Below, one piece after another: positions 41,171 to 50,461 of a stretch of DNA of 64,000 nucleotides (positions are counted from its first letter, which is position 1; every line of letters begins with the position of its first letter). Both the position numbers and the translations under genes were made by a program. This DNA comes from Lachnospiraceae bacterium (lineage in GTDB: Bacteria > Bacillota > Clostridia > Lachnospirales > Lachnospiraceae): NCBI GenBank assembly GCA_910575445.1, contig CAJTFW010000009.1, positions 1 through 64,000 of the forward strand, given 5' to 3'. The notes beneath the pieces were generated by a model that saw nothing but the letters and a program-made list of their open reading frames with translations, ran no database searches and had not been told where the DNA came from.

Positions 41171-42352
41171 TTACATCTGAAATGAGATGACAGCTGGATA
41201 CATCACTAAGATTAAGACGGTCAGAAGCATCAAAAGCATTGGGAATAAAAGTTTACTTTCACATTCTTCTCCCATACGCTTTGCCAAAGCCTTACGGTCT
41301 TCAAAAGCATCCCTTGACTCCTCCTTTAATATCTCAGCCAGATTTTTGGTTCCTTTTCTAAGGTTCTGGCTTAATAGTGTGCCAAGCTTTCGATAAGCTG
41401 GTATCTGACATCTCATACCAAATCGTTCATAGGCCAACGCTTCTGGTACGCCGCTTTGCATCTCCCGCAAGGTAATACGCATCTCCTCATAGGCAATATG
41501 ACCTTCTTCTTTTTTCTTCTCTAGCATCCGTTCCCATGATTTTCTGGTACTGATTCCAGCACCCATATAGAGACTTAGACGACTGACAATATCAGGATAG
41601 TCTAGCTGCATACTGCGGATACGTTTTTTCTGTTCCTTTTCTTCTTCCTGACGTCTTCCGGCAATCATTACCCCCAGAGAGAGAACGGTCAATGCCAAGA
41701 CCCATAAAAAGCGCTGGTCTTTTGCCAGATACCATGTAATCTCTTCTTTCGCTACATGCTCTGGCAAGACAAGATTTTCCGTTCGCTCCTGTTGTGCTTT
41801 TTGTATCTGATAAGTAAGCATCCGAAGTTTTTGTTCCAGATTCGGATGCTCAAAAGGGCACACCAGCACTTCATGCTCCCATATAAGACTTTGTCCTTCT
41901 AGAGATAAGATTGCTTGTACTTTGATAGTTACTGGCTCTGTCAACCCTTCATTTCTCACATTCCCATCAGGTTCAATATATTTCCAGGAATCCAGATACC
42001 ACTGTATGGCAATCGGTGTATCTTTATAGGCCGAAGGCATCGATACTCTGCTTGTGATATGCCAAAGGTCTGTATTATCTTTTAAAAATATCTCCTCTAT
42101 GCCATCTAGTGCTTCCTCAAGCAATCCCTGAATCGCATCTTCCTCCCAGGGAAGTTCCTCAAGCACTACCGAAAAAGGATACTTTTTACCTTCTATCTCC
42201 ACTTGAAGTTCCTGTCTTACTGCTCCATCACCACTGATGGGACGTGCAAGTTCTCGAACGTAAGTTCTGTCTTTTAAGCTAATCAGAAAAAAAATTATGC
42301 TTAAAGCTCCTCCTATCACTGCAACCAAAGATAACTTATTCTTATATTTCAA
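41171..42352 (-). CDS. tadC: TadC-like type II secretion F-domain protein
   Basis: About 393 aa. The N-terminal half is an unusual exported or cytoplasmic domain after a first membrane segment (about 9-27). The C-terminal half has the T2SSF pattern (LDYPDIVSRLSLYMGAGIST, FGMRCQIPAYRKLGTLLSQN) and ends in a membrane segment. I start at a TTG at 42352 with AAAGG upstream; another TTG at 42388 has no such site. With TadB it forms the inner-membrane platform. Confidence 0.78.
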   Translation of the reverse strand: MKYKNKLSLVAVIGGALSIIFFLISLKDRTYVRELARPISGDGAVRQELQVEIEGKKYPFSVVLEELPWEEDAIQGLLEEALDGIEEIFLKDNTDLWHITSRVSMPSAYKDTPIAIQWYLDSWKYIEPDGNVRNEGLTEPVTIKVQAILSLEGQSLIWEHEVLVCPFEHPNLEQKLRMLTYQIQKAQQERTENLVLPEHVAKEEITWYLAKDQRFLWVLALTVLSLGVMIAGRRQEEEKEQKKRIRSMQLDYPDIVSRLSLYMGAGISTRKSWERMLEKKKEEGHIAYEEMRITLREMQSGVPEALAYERFGMRCQIPAYRKLGTLLSQNLRKGTKNLAEILKEESRDAFEDRKALAKRMGEECESKLLFPMLLMLLTVLILVMYPAVISFQM

Positions 42353-43088
42353 ACTGCACCATCCTTTTTCCCATCCAATAGGCTCCAAGATAGATAATCA
42401 GACAGACAGTTGACACACAGACACCAAAAATATTGTGATAGAGTCCCTCCAAAAATTCACGGGAGCCAATCCTAAGATAGAGTAAGACTGCCAAAGGCAT
42501 GACTGTCATAATTCTCTGCTCATATACCTTAGACGCCAGAAGCGTTGCAATCTCTCTTCTGGTGTCCATAATCTCTGCCATCTGCGCCGCTGTACTGCGT
42601 ATAATCGCATTGAGACTTCCTCCACTGACTCTTGCTGTACAAAATACCTCTACAAAACTCTCTACTTCTTCTAGCGGATAGTGGCTTGCAAATTCCTCTA
42701 AAAGCATCTCCGGGCTTTGATTGTTCTCTGCCTTTGCTAACATACTTTTTACTTCTTCTAGCATCGCACCGCCTTCGGGGAACATAAGACTTAACTCGGT
42801 CATAGACTGCTTCATTGCATTTTCCACTGAATATCCTGCTGACAGAGACGAAGCCAACAATAGAATCCATTCCCGAAACATCTTCTTAAACTGTTCTTCC
42901 TCCTTCTGCTTTCTTGCCAATGCACGCTCCTTATGCCACAGCCATAGAAGTGGAAGCAAAGGAAAGAAAGCATACAGCGAATCATAAAACAGCCAGGAAA
43001 AAGTCAAGACCAGCATAAAACCCTGAAGCAAATCCAAAAACCAGTTCTTTCTAATAATCCAGTATTTTGGCACGCTGAAATTTCTCAA
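42342..43088 (-). CDS. tadB: TadB-like type II secretion F-domain protein
   Basis: A 248-aa membrane platform protein with two N-terminal segments (about 16-50), the F-domain segment FREWILLLASSLSAGYSVEN and VFCTARVSGGSLNAIIRSTA, and two C-terminal segments. Its start lies 38 bases inside the cpaF gene, consistent with translational coupling. Confidence 0.82.
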   Translation of the reverse strand: MRNFSVPKYWIIRKNWFLDLLQGFMLVLTFSWLFYDSLYAFFPLLPLLWLWHKERALARKQKEEEQFKKMFREWILLLASSLSAGYSVENAMKQSMTELSLMFPEGGAMLEEVKSMLAKAENNQSPEMLLEEFASHYPLEEVESFVEVFCTARVSGGSLNAIIRSTAAQMAEIMDTRREIATLLASKVYEQRIMTVMPLAVLLYLRIGSREFLEGLYHNIFGVCVSTVCLIIYLGAYWMGKRMVQFEI

Positions 43089-44271
43089 TCTGTTTCATCT
43101 CTCCTGTCTTTTCCTGTACCCCGCAGATTCTGCCAGATACCTCACCGGTCTCCCGGAAAAGGTACAGGGGATTTAAGACCACCTGTTCCTCCTCCATACC
43201 GGTCACTTCTGTGATTTCTAGAAGTCTTCGGCTCTTATCCCGAAGCCTTCCAAGATAAACTATCAGGTCAATTCCAGAGGCAATCTGTCTGCGAATTGCC
43301 TGAAGGGGCAGTTCCATCCCCATAAGAACCATTGTCTCCAAGCGGCTAATTGTATCGCGGGTACTGTTGGCATGGCAAGTGCTAAAGCTTCCATCATGCC
43401 CGGTATTTAAGCATGTCAGAAGTTCAAATGTCTCGGCGCCCCTCACCTCTCCCACAATGATTCGAGACGGTCTCATCCGAAGGGAAGCCCGTATCAAATC
43501 CCGGATTGTAATCTCCTTTACGTCCTCCATCCCTGAAGTACGGGTCTCTAGGCGCACCAGATTCTCCACGTTCTGAATCTGAAGCTCTGCGGTGTCTTCA
43601 ATCACCACTACCCGCTCTCCCTGGGGAATATATTCCGAAAGTGCATTTAAAAAAGTCGTCTTACCAGAGCCTGTCCCGCCGGCAATCAAGATGGAATATC
43701 CAGCTCTTACGGCATTCTTTAAGAAATATGCCTCTTCTTCTGAGAGACTGTGAAGCTCCAACAGCTTCTGCATCGTAATGGGTTCCTTTGGAAATCGTCG
43801 TATCGTGATAATCGGCCCATTGACTGCAACCGGCGGAAGTACTACATGCACTCTGTCCCCGTTCTCAAGCCTTGCGTCGACGATTGGCATAGATTCGTTG
43901 ACCACCCGATTGCAGGCGCCTATCATCTGTTGGACAATATCGAGAATCCGCTCTCTCGAATAAAAATTCTTCTCCCAGTGTGAAAGCTTACCACCTTTTT
44001 CTAAGAAGATACCATCCATGCCATTGACCATAATCTCTGTCACATCTGGCTCCTCTAAAAGTTCCTGTAGAACATCCATCTTGCGAAGCGCATAAAACAG
44101 CTCTTTTTTCAGTCTGCACCGCTCATTAAGCGAGAGGTGCTGTTCTTTTCCATAGGTAAGTACCACCTCATCAATCAGCTCTTGCATCTCCTCATCCGGC
44201 ACTTCCCGGCTTAAATCCACCCGCTCTAAAATCTGTTCTTTTAGTTCTAAAAAGCGCTTGGCTTGTCCCAT
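43051..44271 (-). CDS. cpaF: Tad/CpaF pilus-assembly ATPase
   Basis: A 406-aa secretion ATPase: an N-terminal helical domain with VTEIMVNGMDGIFLEKGG, ITIRRFPKEPITM, Walker A AGGTGSGKTTFLN, Asp box VVIEDTAEL, RIIVGEVRG and the His box CLNTGHDGSFSTCHAN. It powers pilus polymerisation. The gene lies nine bases after tadZ. Confidence 0.93.
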   Translation of the reverse strand: MGQAKRFLELKEQILERVDLSREVPDEEMQELIDEVVLTYGKEQHLSLNERCRLKKELFYALRKMDVLQELLEEPDVTEIMVNGMDGIFLEKGGKLSHWEKNFYSRERILDIVQQMIGACNRVVNESMPIVDARLENGDRVHVVLPPVAVNGPIITIRRFPKEPITMQKLLELHSLSEEEAYFLKNAVRAGYSILIAGGTGSGKTTFLNALSEYIPQGERVVVIEDTAELQIQNVENLVRLETRTSGMEDVKEITIRDLIRASLRMRPSRIIVGEVRGAETFELLTCLNTGHDGSFSTCHANSTRDTISRLETMVLMGMELPLQAIRRQIASGIDLIVYLGRLRDKSRRLLEITEVTGMEEEQVVLNPLYLFRETGEVSGRICGVQEKTGEMKQIEKFQRAKILDY

Positions 44272-44280
44272 GGCCTTTTT

Positions 44281-45285
44281 CTACTCCTCCCTAAGCAGTC
44301 CCCGGATATAACTACCAAGCTCCTGCTGCGGCAGCAGCATAAGGTCTTCTTCGCTCTCAGTCCCTGTCTCAGGGACTGGAAGCTCCAGCTTTTGCAGTCT
44401 CTCCAGAATGTCCATTCCGTCTAAAATCTGGATGTATCGCTCCCACTGGTTGATTTTGCCCTGCGAGATTATATCTTCTTGTGTTGGCATATAGATGCCA
44501 TCGCATTGGCGCAGAAGCTCTGGCTCATGTCCTGTCTGATGTCCAAAATCCAGAATCACAAAATCATAAGAACTCTGCGTGCGAATCAGATACAAAAGCT
44601 TTTGCCACTCTTCTACGGTAATCTCCTGAAAATCCCTGTAGGATTCACAAGGTGGGACATAGTCCAGTTTGTCAAACTTCTGAACCATACTGTTTAGACG
44701 ATAGAGAAACGGCGTTTTATTTTTCTGTCTAAGAAAATAAATCAAGTCGGATAAGTTCCAATGACTGCCTCCTAATATCTCTAAAAGGCCCGAACATTCT
44801 TCCAAGTTTAGATATAAAACATTCCTGTTTTCCGAAAGTACCTGTCCTAAGCCAAGCGCAAATCTGCTCTTATAGATTCCATCTGCCGGGGAGTATACCC
44901 CTATCACACGGTTGTCCCTGTGTACCCCTGTAAAAAGTTCCTCTTCGGTCTCAATCTCTGAGTAGTAAAACAAAATCTCCCGAAGAATATTCTCTACAGA
45001 CTGGTACTTGTATACGGCCCTTTGCTTACTAAGCTCTCTTGGCAGACTTCCCTCAGACAGAAGAATCACACATTCACTGTGTATCAAGTCCTTACAGACC
45101 AGATACCATTCTGCTGTAAGCAGCACAACCTCTATCTCCTCCTCAGAAAATATACGCGTAAGCTGTTCTTTGTCCGTACACATTCTTACCTGAAACAAAT
45201 GACTTTTCTTAAGATTGACGTACTCTCGAAACGCTTCCATATAGGAAACGTCAGAATCCGCAATCCATAATTTTGTGCTTTTCAA
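44281..45285 (-). CDS. tadZ: TadZ/CpaE-like localisation protein with atypical P-loop
   Basis: About 334 aa. An N-terminal receiver-like domain (KLWIADSDVSYMEAFREYV) is joined to a MinD-like domain. The Walker A position reads GVYSPADGIYKSRFA, where normal members have KGGxGKT, so nucleotide binding is probably altered; the later VILDFGHQTGHEPELL region fits the switch/Walker B. I start at a TTG at 45285, five bases after GGAGG. First gene of the pilus operon. Confidence 0.8.
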   Translation of the reverse strand: MKSTKLWIADSDVSYMEAFREYVNLKKSHLFQVRMCTDKEQLTRIFSEEEIEVVLLTAEWYLVCKDLIHSECVILLSEGSLPRELSKQRAVYKYQSVENILREILFYYSEIETEEELFTGVHRDNRVIGVYSPADGIYKSRFALGLGQVLSENRNVLYLNLEECSGLLEILGGSHWNLSDLIYFLRQKNKTPFLYRLNSMVQKFDKLDYVPPCESYRDFQEITVEEWQKLLYLIRTQSSYDFVILDFGHQTGHEPELLRQCDGIYMPTQEDIISQGKINQWERYIQILDGMDILERLQKLELPVPETGTESEEDLMLLPQQELGSYIRGLLREE

Positions 45286-45388
45286 TATAACCTCCAGCAA
45301 CACAAAATCCCGGTATCTTATGCTGCAATTTTTTTAATGGGATTTGGCTTAGATACTGCGATAAGCCAATGGCGAATGCCACCTTTTA

Positions 45389-45440
45389 GATAAACGTTTA
45401 TCACGATTTTCATTATAGACAATCCACTTTTAAATGTAAA
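45389..45440 (-). promoter_or_regulatory. Promoter and palindromic operator of the Tad operon
   Basis: On the minus strand, -35 TTTACA (45435-45440), a 17-base spacer and -10 TATAAT (45412-45417). The perfect 14-bp palindrome GATAAACGTTTATC (45389-45402) lies just past the expected start point. A second dyad, TGTAAACAGCATTTACA, overlaps the -35. The ~100-base leader contains a TTGGCTTA/TAAGCCAA hairpin. Confidence 0.65.
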
Positions 45441-45477
45441 TGCTGTTTACAATTTGTTCACAATTTTTGGATATAAG

Positions 45478-45750
45478 TTACAAAAACGCAAATGCAGCCA
45501 CCGCATAAAGCAGAGAAACCCCGCTAAAACCAAAGGTTCCCGATGTCAAAAGGCTCAAAAGATTAATCCCCACCGCGCAGGGAATCCCAAAGCCTTCCAA
45601 AGCCAGATTAATGCCATAGATAGCAATTCCCCCCATCACTGCCCGAAGACAAAAATTCAAAAAAAGTTCTGTTTTTTGTTTTACAGTCACCATAAATAAT
45701 ACCAATAGACATGCTCCCACAATAATCAAAATGCCTGTTTGTTTTTCCAT
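45478..45750 (-). CDS. bofA: BofA-family sporulation membrane protein
   Basis: A 90-aa membrane protein; in Bacillus BofA inhibits pro-sigma-K processing at the forespore membrane. Hydrophobic segments at about 5-22 and 34-52; the C-terminus GINLLSLLTSGTFGFSGVSL is the family signature. GGGAGG precedes the ATG at 45750. The longer frame to 45849 is not supported. In B. subtilis it follows recR-yaaL; here it stands far from recR and divergent from yaaL. Confidence 0.82.
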   Translation of the reverse strand: MEKQTGILIIVGACLLVLFMVTVKQKTELFLNFCLRAVMGGIAIYGINLALEGFGIPCAVGINLLSLLTSGTFGFSGVSLLYAVAAFAFL

Positions 45751-45893
45751 AACCCCTCCCCCTTCCTGCTTCACTATATGAAATCTGCTGAAAAATATTC
45801 CCGTTTCCGTATAAATTTTCCAATACGCGACTATACTGATAATAACCAATTTCCCCAGAGCGCAAGATAAGCCGCTCTAGAACAGGAAGGAAG

Positions 45894-46118
45894 ATGCAGA
45901 TGAAAACTACGGAACAAAACAGGGCAACTGACCCTCGCAGACGGCAGCTTTTAGAAGATATCAAGAAGACCAAATTCGCGCTGGACTGCGCCTATTCTAA
46001 TTTCGAGAATGTGGTTGACCCAGACCTTGTCGACTCTTCCATCTACGAATTAAAGGCCGTACAGATGCGCTATCGGTTCCTGCTTAGACAGGCGGAATTG
46101 CTAGATTCGGTAACGTAA
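45894..46118 (+). CDS. yaaL: YaaL-like DUF2508 protein
   Basis: A 74-aa charged helical protein with LLEDIKKTKFALDCAYSNFE and DPDLVDSSIYELKAVQMRYR, the DUF2508 pattern. AGGAAGG is the ribosome site; starts at 45894 and 45900 are both possible. It is divergent from bofA and convergent with ktrA. Function unknown. Confidence 0.78.
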   Translation: MQMKTTEQNRATDPRRRQLLEDIKKTKFALDCAYSNFENVVDPDLVDSSIYELKAVQMRYRFLLRQAELLDSVT

Positions 46119-46143
46119 AAGGGGCTTATAAAAGCCCCCTTTT
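46117..46143. terminator. Bidirectional terminator between yaaL and ktrA
   Basis: AAAAGGGGCTT / AAGCCCCCTTTT around a 4-base loop, with an A-run before and a T-run after the stem. Confidence 0.8.
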
Positions 46144-46793
46144 CATGAAAGTTTCTTTAAGAATTTTGCAAGGTCTAAGTCACTGCCCATCACCAACATA
46201 TGCTCATCTCCCCGAAACTGATAGTTTGCTTTTGGCATAGACATTGTTCCATCTTCTTCACGGATGCCAAGAATACTGATATTATAATTAACCCGAACAT
46301 TTAATTCTTTGATGCTTTTTCCCACCCAATCTTTTAGTGGAAGCACCTCATAGATTCCATAATCTCCCAAATCCACAAAGTCAAATACATGATTGGCACT
46401 CGCCTTTTTTGCTGCCTTTTCTGCAATGTCCCGCTCAGGGTAGACCACCTCATCTGCGCCATTGCGAAGCAAAAATTTTGCCTGTACATCGGTGCTCGCC
46501 CGACTGATTACATAGCTTGCTCCCATCTCTTTTAAGAGGCTTGTAATCTCTAGACTACTCTGAAAATTTGTTCCAATACAGACAAAGCAGATATCAAAAT
46601 TGTTGATGCCAAGTTCTTCTAGCACTTCTGGCTGTGTACAATCTCCAATCTTTGCGCTTGTCACAAGCGGAAGACAATGCGTCAGGCACTCTTCTTCTTC
46701 ATCCACTGCCATAATCTCATTCCCCAGATTTGCCAGCTCCTTACACAGATAATGTCCAAATCTTCCCATTCCAATAATTAAAAATGATTTCAT
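46143..46793 (-). CDS. ktrA: KtrA/TrkA-type potassium uptake regulatory subunit
   Basis: About 216 aa. An N-terminal RCK domain with a nucleotide-binding GMGRFGHYL motif and the acidic VDEEEE after beta-2, and a C-terminal RCK-C domain (NISILGIREEDGTMSMPKAN). It gates the KtrB/TrkH pore in response to nucleotides. The ATG at 46793 with GGGAGAG is chosen; it starts 14 bases after ktrB. Confidence 0.9.
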   Translation of the reverse strand: MKSFLIIGMGRFGHYLCKELANLGNEIMAVDEEEECLTHCLPLVTSAKIGDCTQPEVLEELGINNFDICFVCIGTNFQSSLEITSLLKEMGASYVISRASTDVQAKFLLRNGADEVVYPERDIAEKAAKKASANHVFDFVDLGDYGIYEVLPLKDWVGKSIKELNVRVNYNISILGIREEDGTMSMPKANYQFRGDEHMLVMGSDLDLAKFLKKLS

Positions 46794-46807
46794 ACTTTTC
46801 TCTCCCA

Positions 46808-48151
46808 TCAACCTATATTAATCCGTTCCATTGGCTGTCTTACACTGGATTTTCGCCGCTTATCCGTAAAAGCAAGTGCAAAAGACAGGCTTCCAATCCT
46901 TCCACAGTACATCAAAAGAATCAACACCATTCTTGAAAACACCCCTGTCTGCCTTGTAATCCCTGTACTCATCCCCACTGTATTGACCGCCGAAAAAGTC
47001 TCTAACAGTACATCGCTCATTGGAAGTCTGTCTACTGCACAGATACAAAAAGAAGCAGTCACTGCAAGTGTCAATGTCAGTGTAAAAACCACAGCTGCTT
47101 TCTCAATCATCCCATCTTCTAGTCTTCTTCCATAGACATTTACCCCATCCCTGTGCTGAATCATCGACACAATATAACACAAAAGCACCATCACCGTTGT
47201 TGTCTTCACACCACCTGCGGTTGAGCCTGGATTCCCTCCAATCAGCATCAGTACCAGCGTCAGAATCTTCCCGGCATCCCCCATCCCGGCCACATCTGTT
47301 GTGTTAAATCCTGCGGTTCTAGGTGTCACTGCTGCAAACAACGCTCCCCAGAATTGCCCTGACGGCGAAAGTGTGCCTAGCACCCCGCTTCTTTCCAGCC
47401 CCCAGAACAGTAGAGAAGGCACCACCACAAGTACCACCAAAGCTGTCAGCACCATCTTTGTATGCAGACTGTATTTGCGAAATGCCAGGCGATTCTTTAT
47501 CAAATCATTCCACACCAAAAATCCAAGTCCGCCAATCAATATCAGGCTTATTACTGTCAAATTCACCAGCCAGTCATTGGTATAACGTACCAGCGAAGAA
47601 TACGCCTCAAATCTTCCCATCAAATCAAATCCCGCATTACAAAACGCAGAGACTGCATGAAAAATACTATAATAAATCCCTTCCCAAAATCCAAACTCTG
47701 GTATAAAGCGAATTGAAAGCAAAAGTGCTCCTATCCCTTCTATCAGAAGCGTACCCTTTATAATCAGTTTTGTAAGCCTTACAATCCCTCCAAGTGCCAG
47801 TGCATTCACACTGTCTTTTAAAAGTCCCCTGTCTGCCAGACCAATCTTCTTCCCCATCATCAAAAGCACACGCACTCCAATGGTCACAAATCCAAGTCCC
47901 CCCACTTGAATCATCAGAAGAATCACTATCTGCCCAAACAGGCTAAAGTGCTGATACGTATCCACCACCACAAGCCCTGTCACACAAGTTGCACTTGTCG
48001 CGGTAAAAAGCGCTGACAAAAAATCGGTCCCCTGCATCCTTCTGTCAGAGACTGGCAACATCAAAAGAAACGTCCCACATAAAATAATTATCAAAAATCC
48101 CACCGCAATCCACTGTGTATGCGTCAAACGCCCTCTTAACCGAGCAACCAT
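46808..48151 (-). CDS. ktrB: KtrB/TrkH-type potassium transporter
   Basis: A 447-aa integral membrane protein with repeated M1-P-M2 units. Selectivity-filter Gly are seen in ATCVTGLVV, HAVSAFCNAGFDL, TPRTAGFNT and TVGMSTG. Pairs with ktrA to import potassium. Upstream 48152-48373 (222 bases) shows no gene. Confidence 0.9.
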   Translation of the reverse strand: MVARLRGRLTHTQWIAVGFLIIILCGTFLLMLPVSDRRMQGTDFLSALFTATSATCVTGLVVVDTYQHFSLFGQIVILLMIQVGGLGFVTIGVRVLLMMGKKIGLADRGLLKDSVNALALGGIVRLTKLIIKGTLLIEGIGALLLSIRFIPEFGFWEGIYYSIFHAVSAFCNAGFDLMGRFEAYSSLVRYTNDWLVNLTVISLILIGGLGFLVWNDLIKNRLAFRKYSLHTKMVLTALVVLVVVPSLLFWGLERSGVLGTLSPSGQFWGALFAAVTPRTAGFNTTDVAGMGDAGKILTLVLMLIGGNPGSTAGGVKTTTVMVLLCYIVSMIQHRDGVNVYGRRLEDGMIEKAAVVFTLTLTLAVTASFCICAVDRLPMSDVLLETFSAVNTVGMSTGITRQTGVFSRMVLILLMYCGRIGSLSFALAFTDKRRKSSVRQPMERINIG

Positions 48152-48373
48152 ATCTATCTCACCACCTACTTCCTTATATTTCCCCCTATTATATTAAAAA
48201 TCCCCCTTTATGTAAAGATTTCGCTAAGTTTCTCTTGTCCCTATCAGCCCTCGCGAAAAAATATTTTCATTCCCCCCTTCTTATTTTCAAGAAATAATGT
48301 TATGATAGAACTCAACAGTTTATTACACTGTAAGTCAATGACCCTTGTGGGAATAAATTAGAAAAGGATATAT

Positions 48374-49375
48374 ATGGACAAATTAAGTGAAGAAAGAGCT
48401 GACCTAATCCGGCAGATTGAGGCAGAGAAATCAAGTCTCGCCCATATAAACCGGGAAGTCAAAAAAAGAAAAGATTACATCCGCTCTCTTCATCTGTTAG
48501 AGGAATCCCGGTATGACAATACCCAAGCCCAAAAACAATACAACAGCCTGATGCAGCTTTTAAAAAAATACCAGGTTGATATGGAACAAGTTCCCGAAGA
48601 ATTCCTCCGACAGACCCGCTCTATAAGAGATGCCAGCCGGGGTCTCGAATTTGGACAACGCGGGGAAGAAAAAGCGGCAGAAGCAGTCAAGCTTCTAGGA
48701 AACAAAGTTATCTCACTGCAAAATCTAAGACTCAAACACAACAAGCTCGATATTGAGCACGACTTGGTGATTATCGCACCCACAGGCATCTTCTCTGTGG
48801 AAGTAAAGAACAAAAGACACAATGGCACCATCACAGAAAAAGGAATCCTAAAAAGCGGTTCCCACTCTGAAAATCTTATCGAGCAGATACGGCGGCATAC
48901 CAATTCCCTCAATCAGCATTTAGAAGAAATCTATAAAAAACAGCCGCAGATGAAGAAAAAACTGGCCGTCTACCCCATTATTCTGTGGGCAAACGACCAT
49001 TCCAATGTCAAAGACCATTTTCGTGAAGTTCCAGTCTGCTATATCAACCGATTAGAATATGAGATTTTAAAAAAAGACAAATATAAAGCACATCTATCCC
49101 GCAGTGAAATGGAAGAACTATGCGCCCGCCTAAAAAAGCGCAGACAAAAAAACCGTGAATATCCACTTTGTGTCGAACGACAGTATCTAGAAGTATTAAC
49201 CGAATATTGCCTTATGGATTTAAAAAAAGAAATTGAGGACACCACCCGGCAATTAAGAATTCACGAATATGATGTGCGTATGCTAGACCAGAGAATTCAG
49301 AAAAAAGAAAACGGATTACTCTCATGGATTGGGAGTCTACTAAAAAACAGTGAAAAACGAGGAGCGCATCATTAA
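48374..49375 (+). CDS. NERD-domain protein flanked by coiled coils
   Basis: A 333-aa protein. N-terminal coiled coil (about 1-70), then a NERD nuclease-related domain: RGLEFGQRGEEKAAEAV, LRLKHNKLDIEHDLVIIAPT and GIFSVEVKNK with the D...ExK residues, then a C-terminal coiled coil (about 275-315). The NERD fold is nuclease-like; activity is not shown for most members. Single gene, convergent with the sigma/XRE pair. Confidence 0.8.
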   Translation: MDKLSEERADLIRQIEAEKSSLAHINREVKKRKDYIRSLHLLEESRYDNTQAQKQYNSLMQLLKKYQVDMEQVPEEFLRQTRSIRDASRGLEFGQRGEEKAAEAVKLLGNKVISLQNLRLKHNKLDIEHDLVIIAPTGIFSVEVKNKRHNGTITEKGILKSGSHSENLIEQIRRHTNSLNQHLEEIYKKQPQMKKKLAVYPIILWANDHSNVKDHFREVPVCYINRLEYEILKKDKYKAHLSRSEMEELCARLKKRRQKNREYPLCVERQYLEVLTEYCLMDLKKEIEDTTRQLRIHEYDVRMLDQRIQKKENGLLSWIGSLLKNSEKRGAHH

Positions 49376-49392
49376 CTATGCGCCCCTTTTTT
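49361..49392. terminator. Terminator between the NERD and sigma-factor genes
   Basis: GGAGCGCA / TATGCGCCCC stem over the NERD stop codon, followed by TTTTTT on the plus strand. Confidence 0.75.
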
Positions 49393-49915
49393 AATCCTCT
49401 GTTTCCCTTCGGATTCTCTGCTTTGCACGCTCAAGCCGCATCTCAACTGTCCGAAGCGTAACCCCTAGAATCTTGGCAATCTCAGGATTGCGATATTCAT
49501 AACAATATTTTAAGACCACTACTTCTTGTAGTGGCTGACTTAATATTTCTAGTTCCTCTCGAAACCACTCTTCTTCATATTTCTTTTTTATATGGGAATA
49601 GACATCTGGCTCTGTCTTATCCCACAGCGTCTCTATCTCCTTTCTGTCCACAAATCGGCATCTTTGTCTTAATATATCAATCGAACGATTTTTTACAATC
49701 GTCTTGCACAGTGCTGTCATTTTCTCATTGTCGAGATGCTGATATTTTTCATAGTGCTCCATCAATTTTATTATAGAATCGTGCAACACATCCTCTGCAT
49801 CCTCCGAATGATTTAAAATTCCATATGCCTTTTGATAAAGTTTTATATAATTTTTTTCATAGATTTCCCGGATTTGTTCCCTTTGCTCTTCTGATAACCT
49901 AGCAAAAGGCGACAT
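49391..49915 (-). CDS. Sigma-70 family (ECF-like) RNA polymerase sigma factor
   Basis: A 174-aa protein with sigma region 2 (YQKAYGILNHSEDAEDVLHD) and region 4 (LSQPLQEVVVLKYCYEYRNP, LGVTLRTVEMRLERAKQRIR). It is co-transcribed with the XRE gene upstream (gap of three bases). No anti-sigma gene is next to it. Targets unknown. Confidence 0.85.
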   Translation of the reverse strand: MSPFARLSEEQREQIREIYEKNYIKLYQKAYGILNHSEDAEDVLHDSIIKLMEHYEKYQHLDNEKMTALCKTIVKNRSIDILRQRCRFVDRKEIETLWDKTEPDVYSHIKKKYEEEWFREELEILSQPLQEVVVLKYCYEYRNPEIAKILGVTLRTVEMRLERAKQRIRRETED

Positions 49916-49918
49916 TTC

Positions 49919-50269
49919 CTATAGTACGCCATCTGTCTGAGCCGCTTTAAGCGCCCGTATCATGACATTGACAGTATTTTTATTATTTTCATTTAATTCT
50001 TCAAATTCAACGATCAGGTCATAATAATTTTCAATTTTACGGTTTACCCTATTTTCCATCAGAAGATTTCTCTTTTCATCTGATAAACCTAATAGATAGT
50101 CGGTAGTAACCGAGAAAAAATCCGAGATCTCAATCAACAACCCAATGCACAAAGCCTCCGTATTTCTCTCTACCTTACTGATCGTCTGTTGTGATACTCC
50201 GACAAAACCTGCCAAAGTCTCCTGGTTCATTCTTCTTTTCTCTCTCAGTTCTCTAATCCTGTTCTCCAT
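49919..50269 (-). CDS. XRE-family transcriptional regulator
   Basis: A 116-aa protein with an N-terminal helix-turn-helix (MNQETLAGFVGVSQQTISKV) and a helical C-terminal half with NRKIENYYDLIVEFEELNE. It is upstream of the sigma factor gene and may control it. The gap 50270-50461 shows no T-box or other recognisable leader for metG. Confidence 0.82.
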   Translation of the reverse strand: MENRIRELREKRRMNQETLAGFVGVSQQTISKVERNTEALCIGLLIEISDFFSVTTDYLLGLSDEKRNLLMENRVNRKIENYYDLIVEFEELNENNKNTVNVMIRALKAAQTDGVL

Positions 50270-50461
50270 CTTGTACTCCTTTACCTTTTTATTTTACGTT
50301 TATTCCTGTAGATACTCACATTTATTTGAAGTATCTCTTTACGCGTTTTGGAAGTATTTTCCATTTTTTATCTTGTTTTATATTTGTATAACAGGGAAAT
50401 CATTGACTTCTTTTTCTTCCTGTGCTAATCTGATAAAAACAGAAAATCAGAGGTAAAACGA

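Noticed and set aside
45304-45388. Riboswitch (c-di-GMP type) in the tad leader
   Set aside because: A TTGGCTTA/TAAGCCAA hairpin exists, but the conserved core of c-di-GMP-I or -II aptamers is not seen.
45608-45973. A 121-codon minus-strand open frame across the bofA-yaaL gap
   Set aside because: It overlaps bofA in another frame and yaaL antisense, and shows no domain. The two real genes have good ribosome sites.
50270-50461. T-box or other leader RNA upstream of metG
   Set aside because: The specifier and T-box consensus stretches were not found, and there is no leader terminator.
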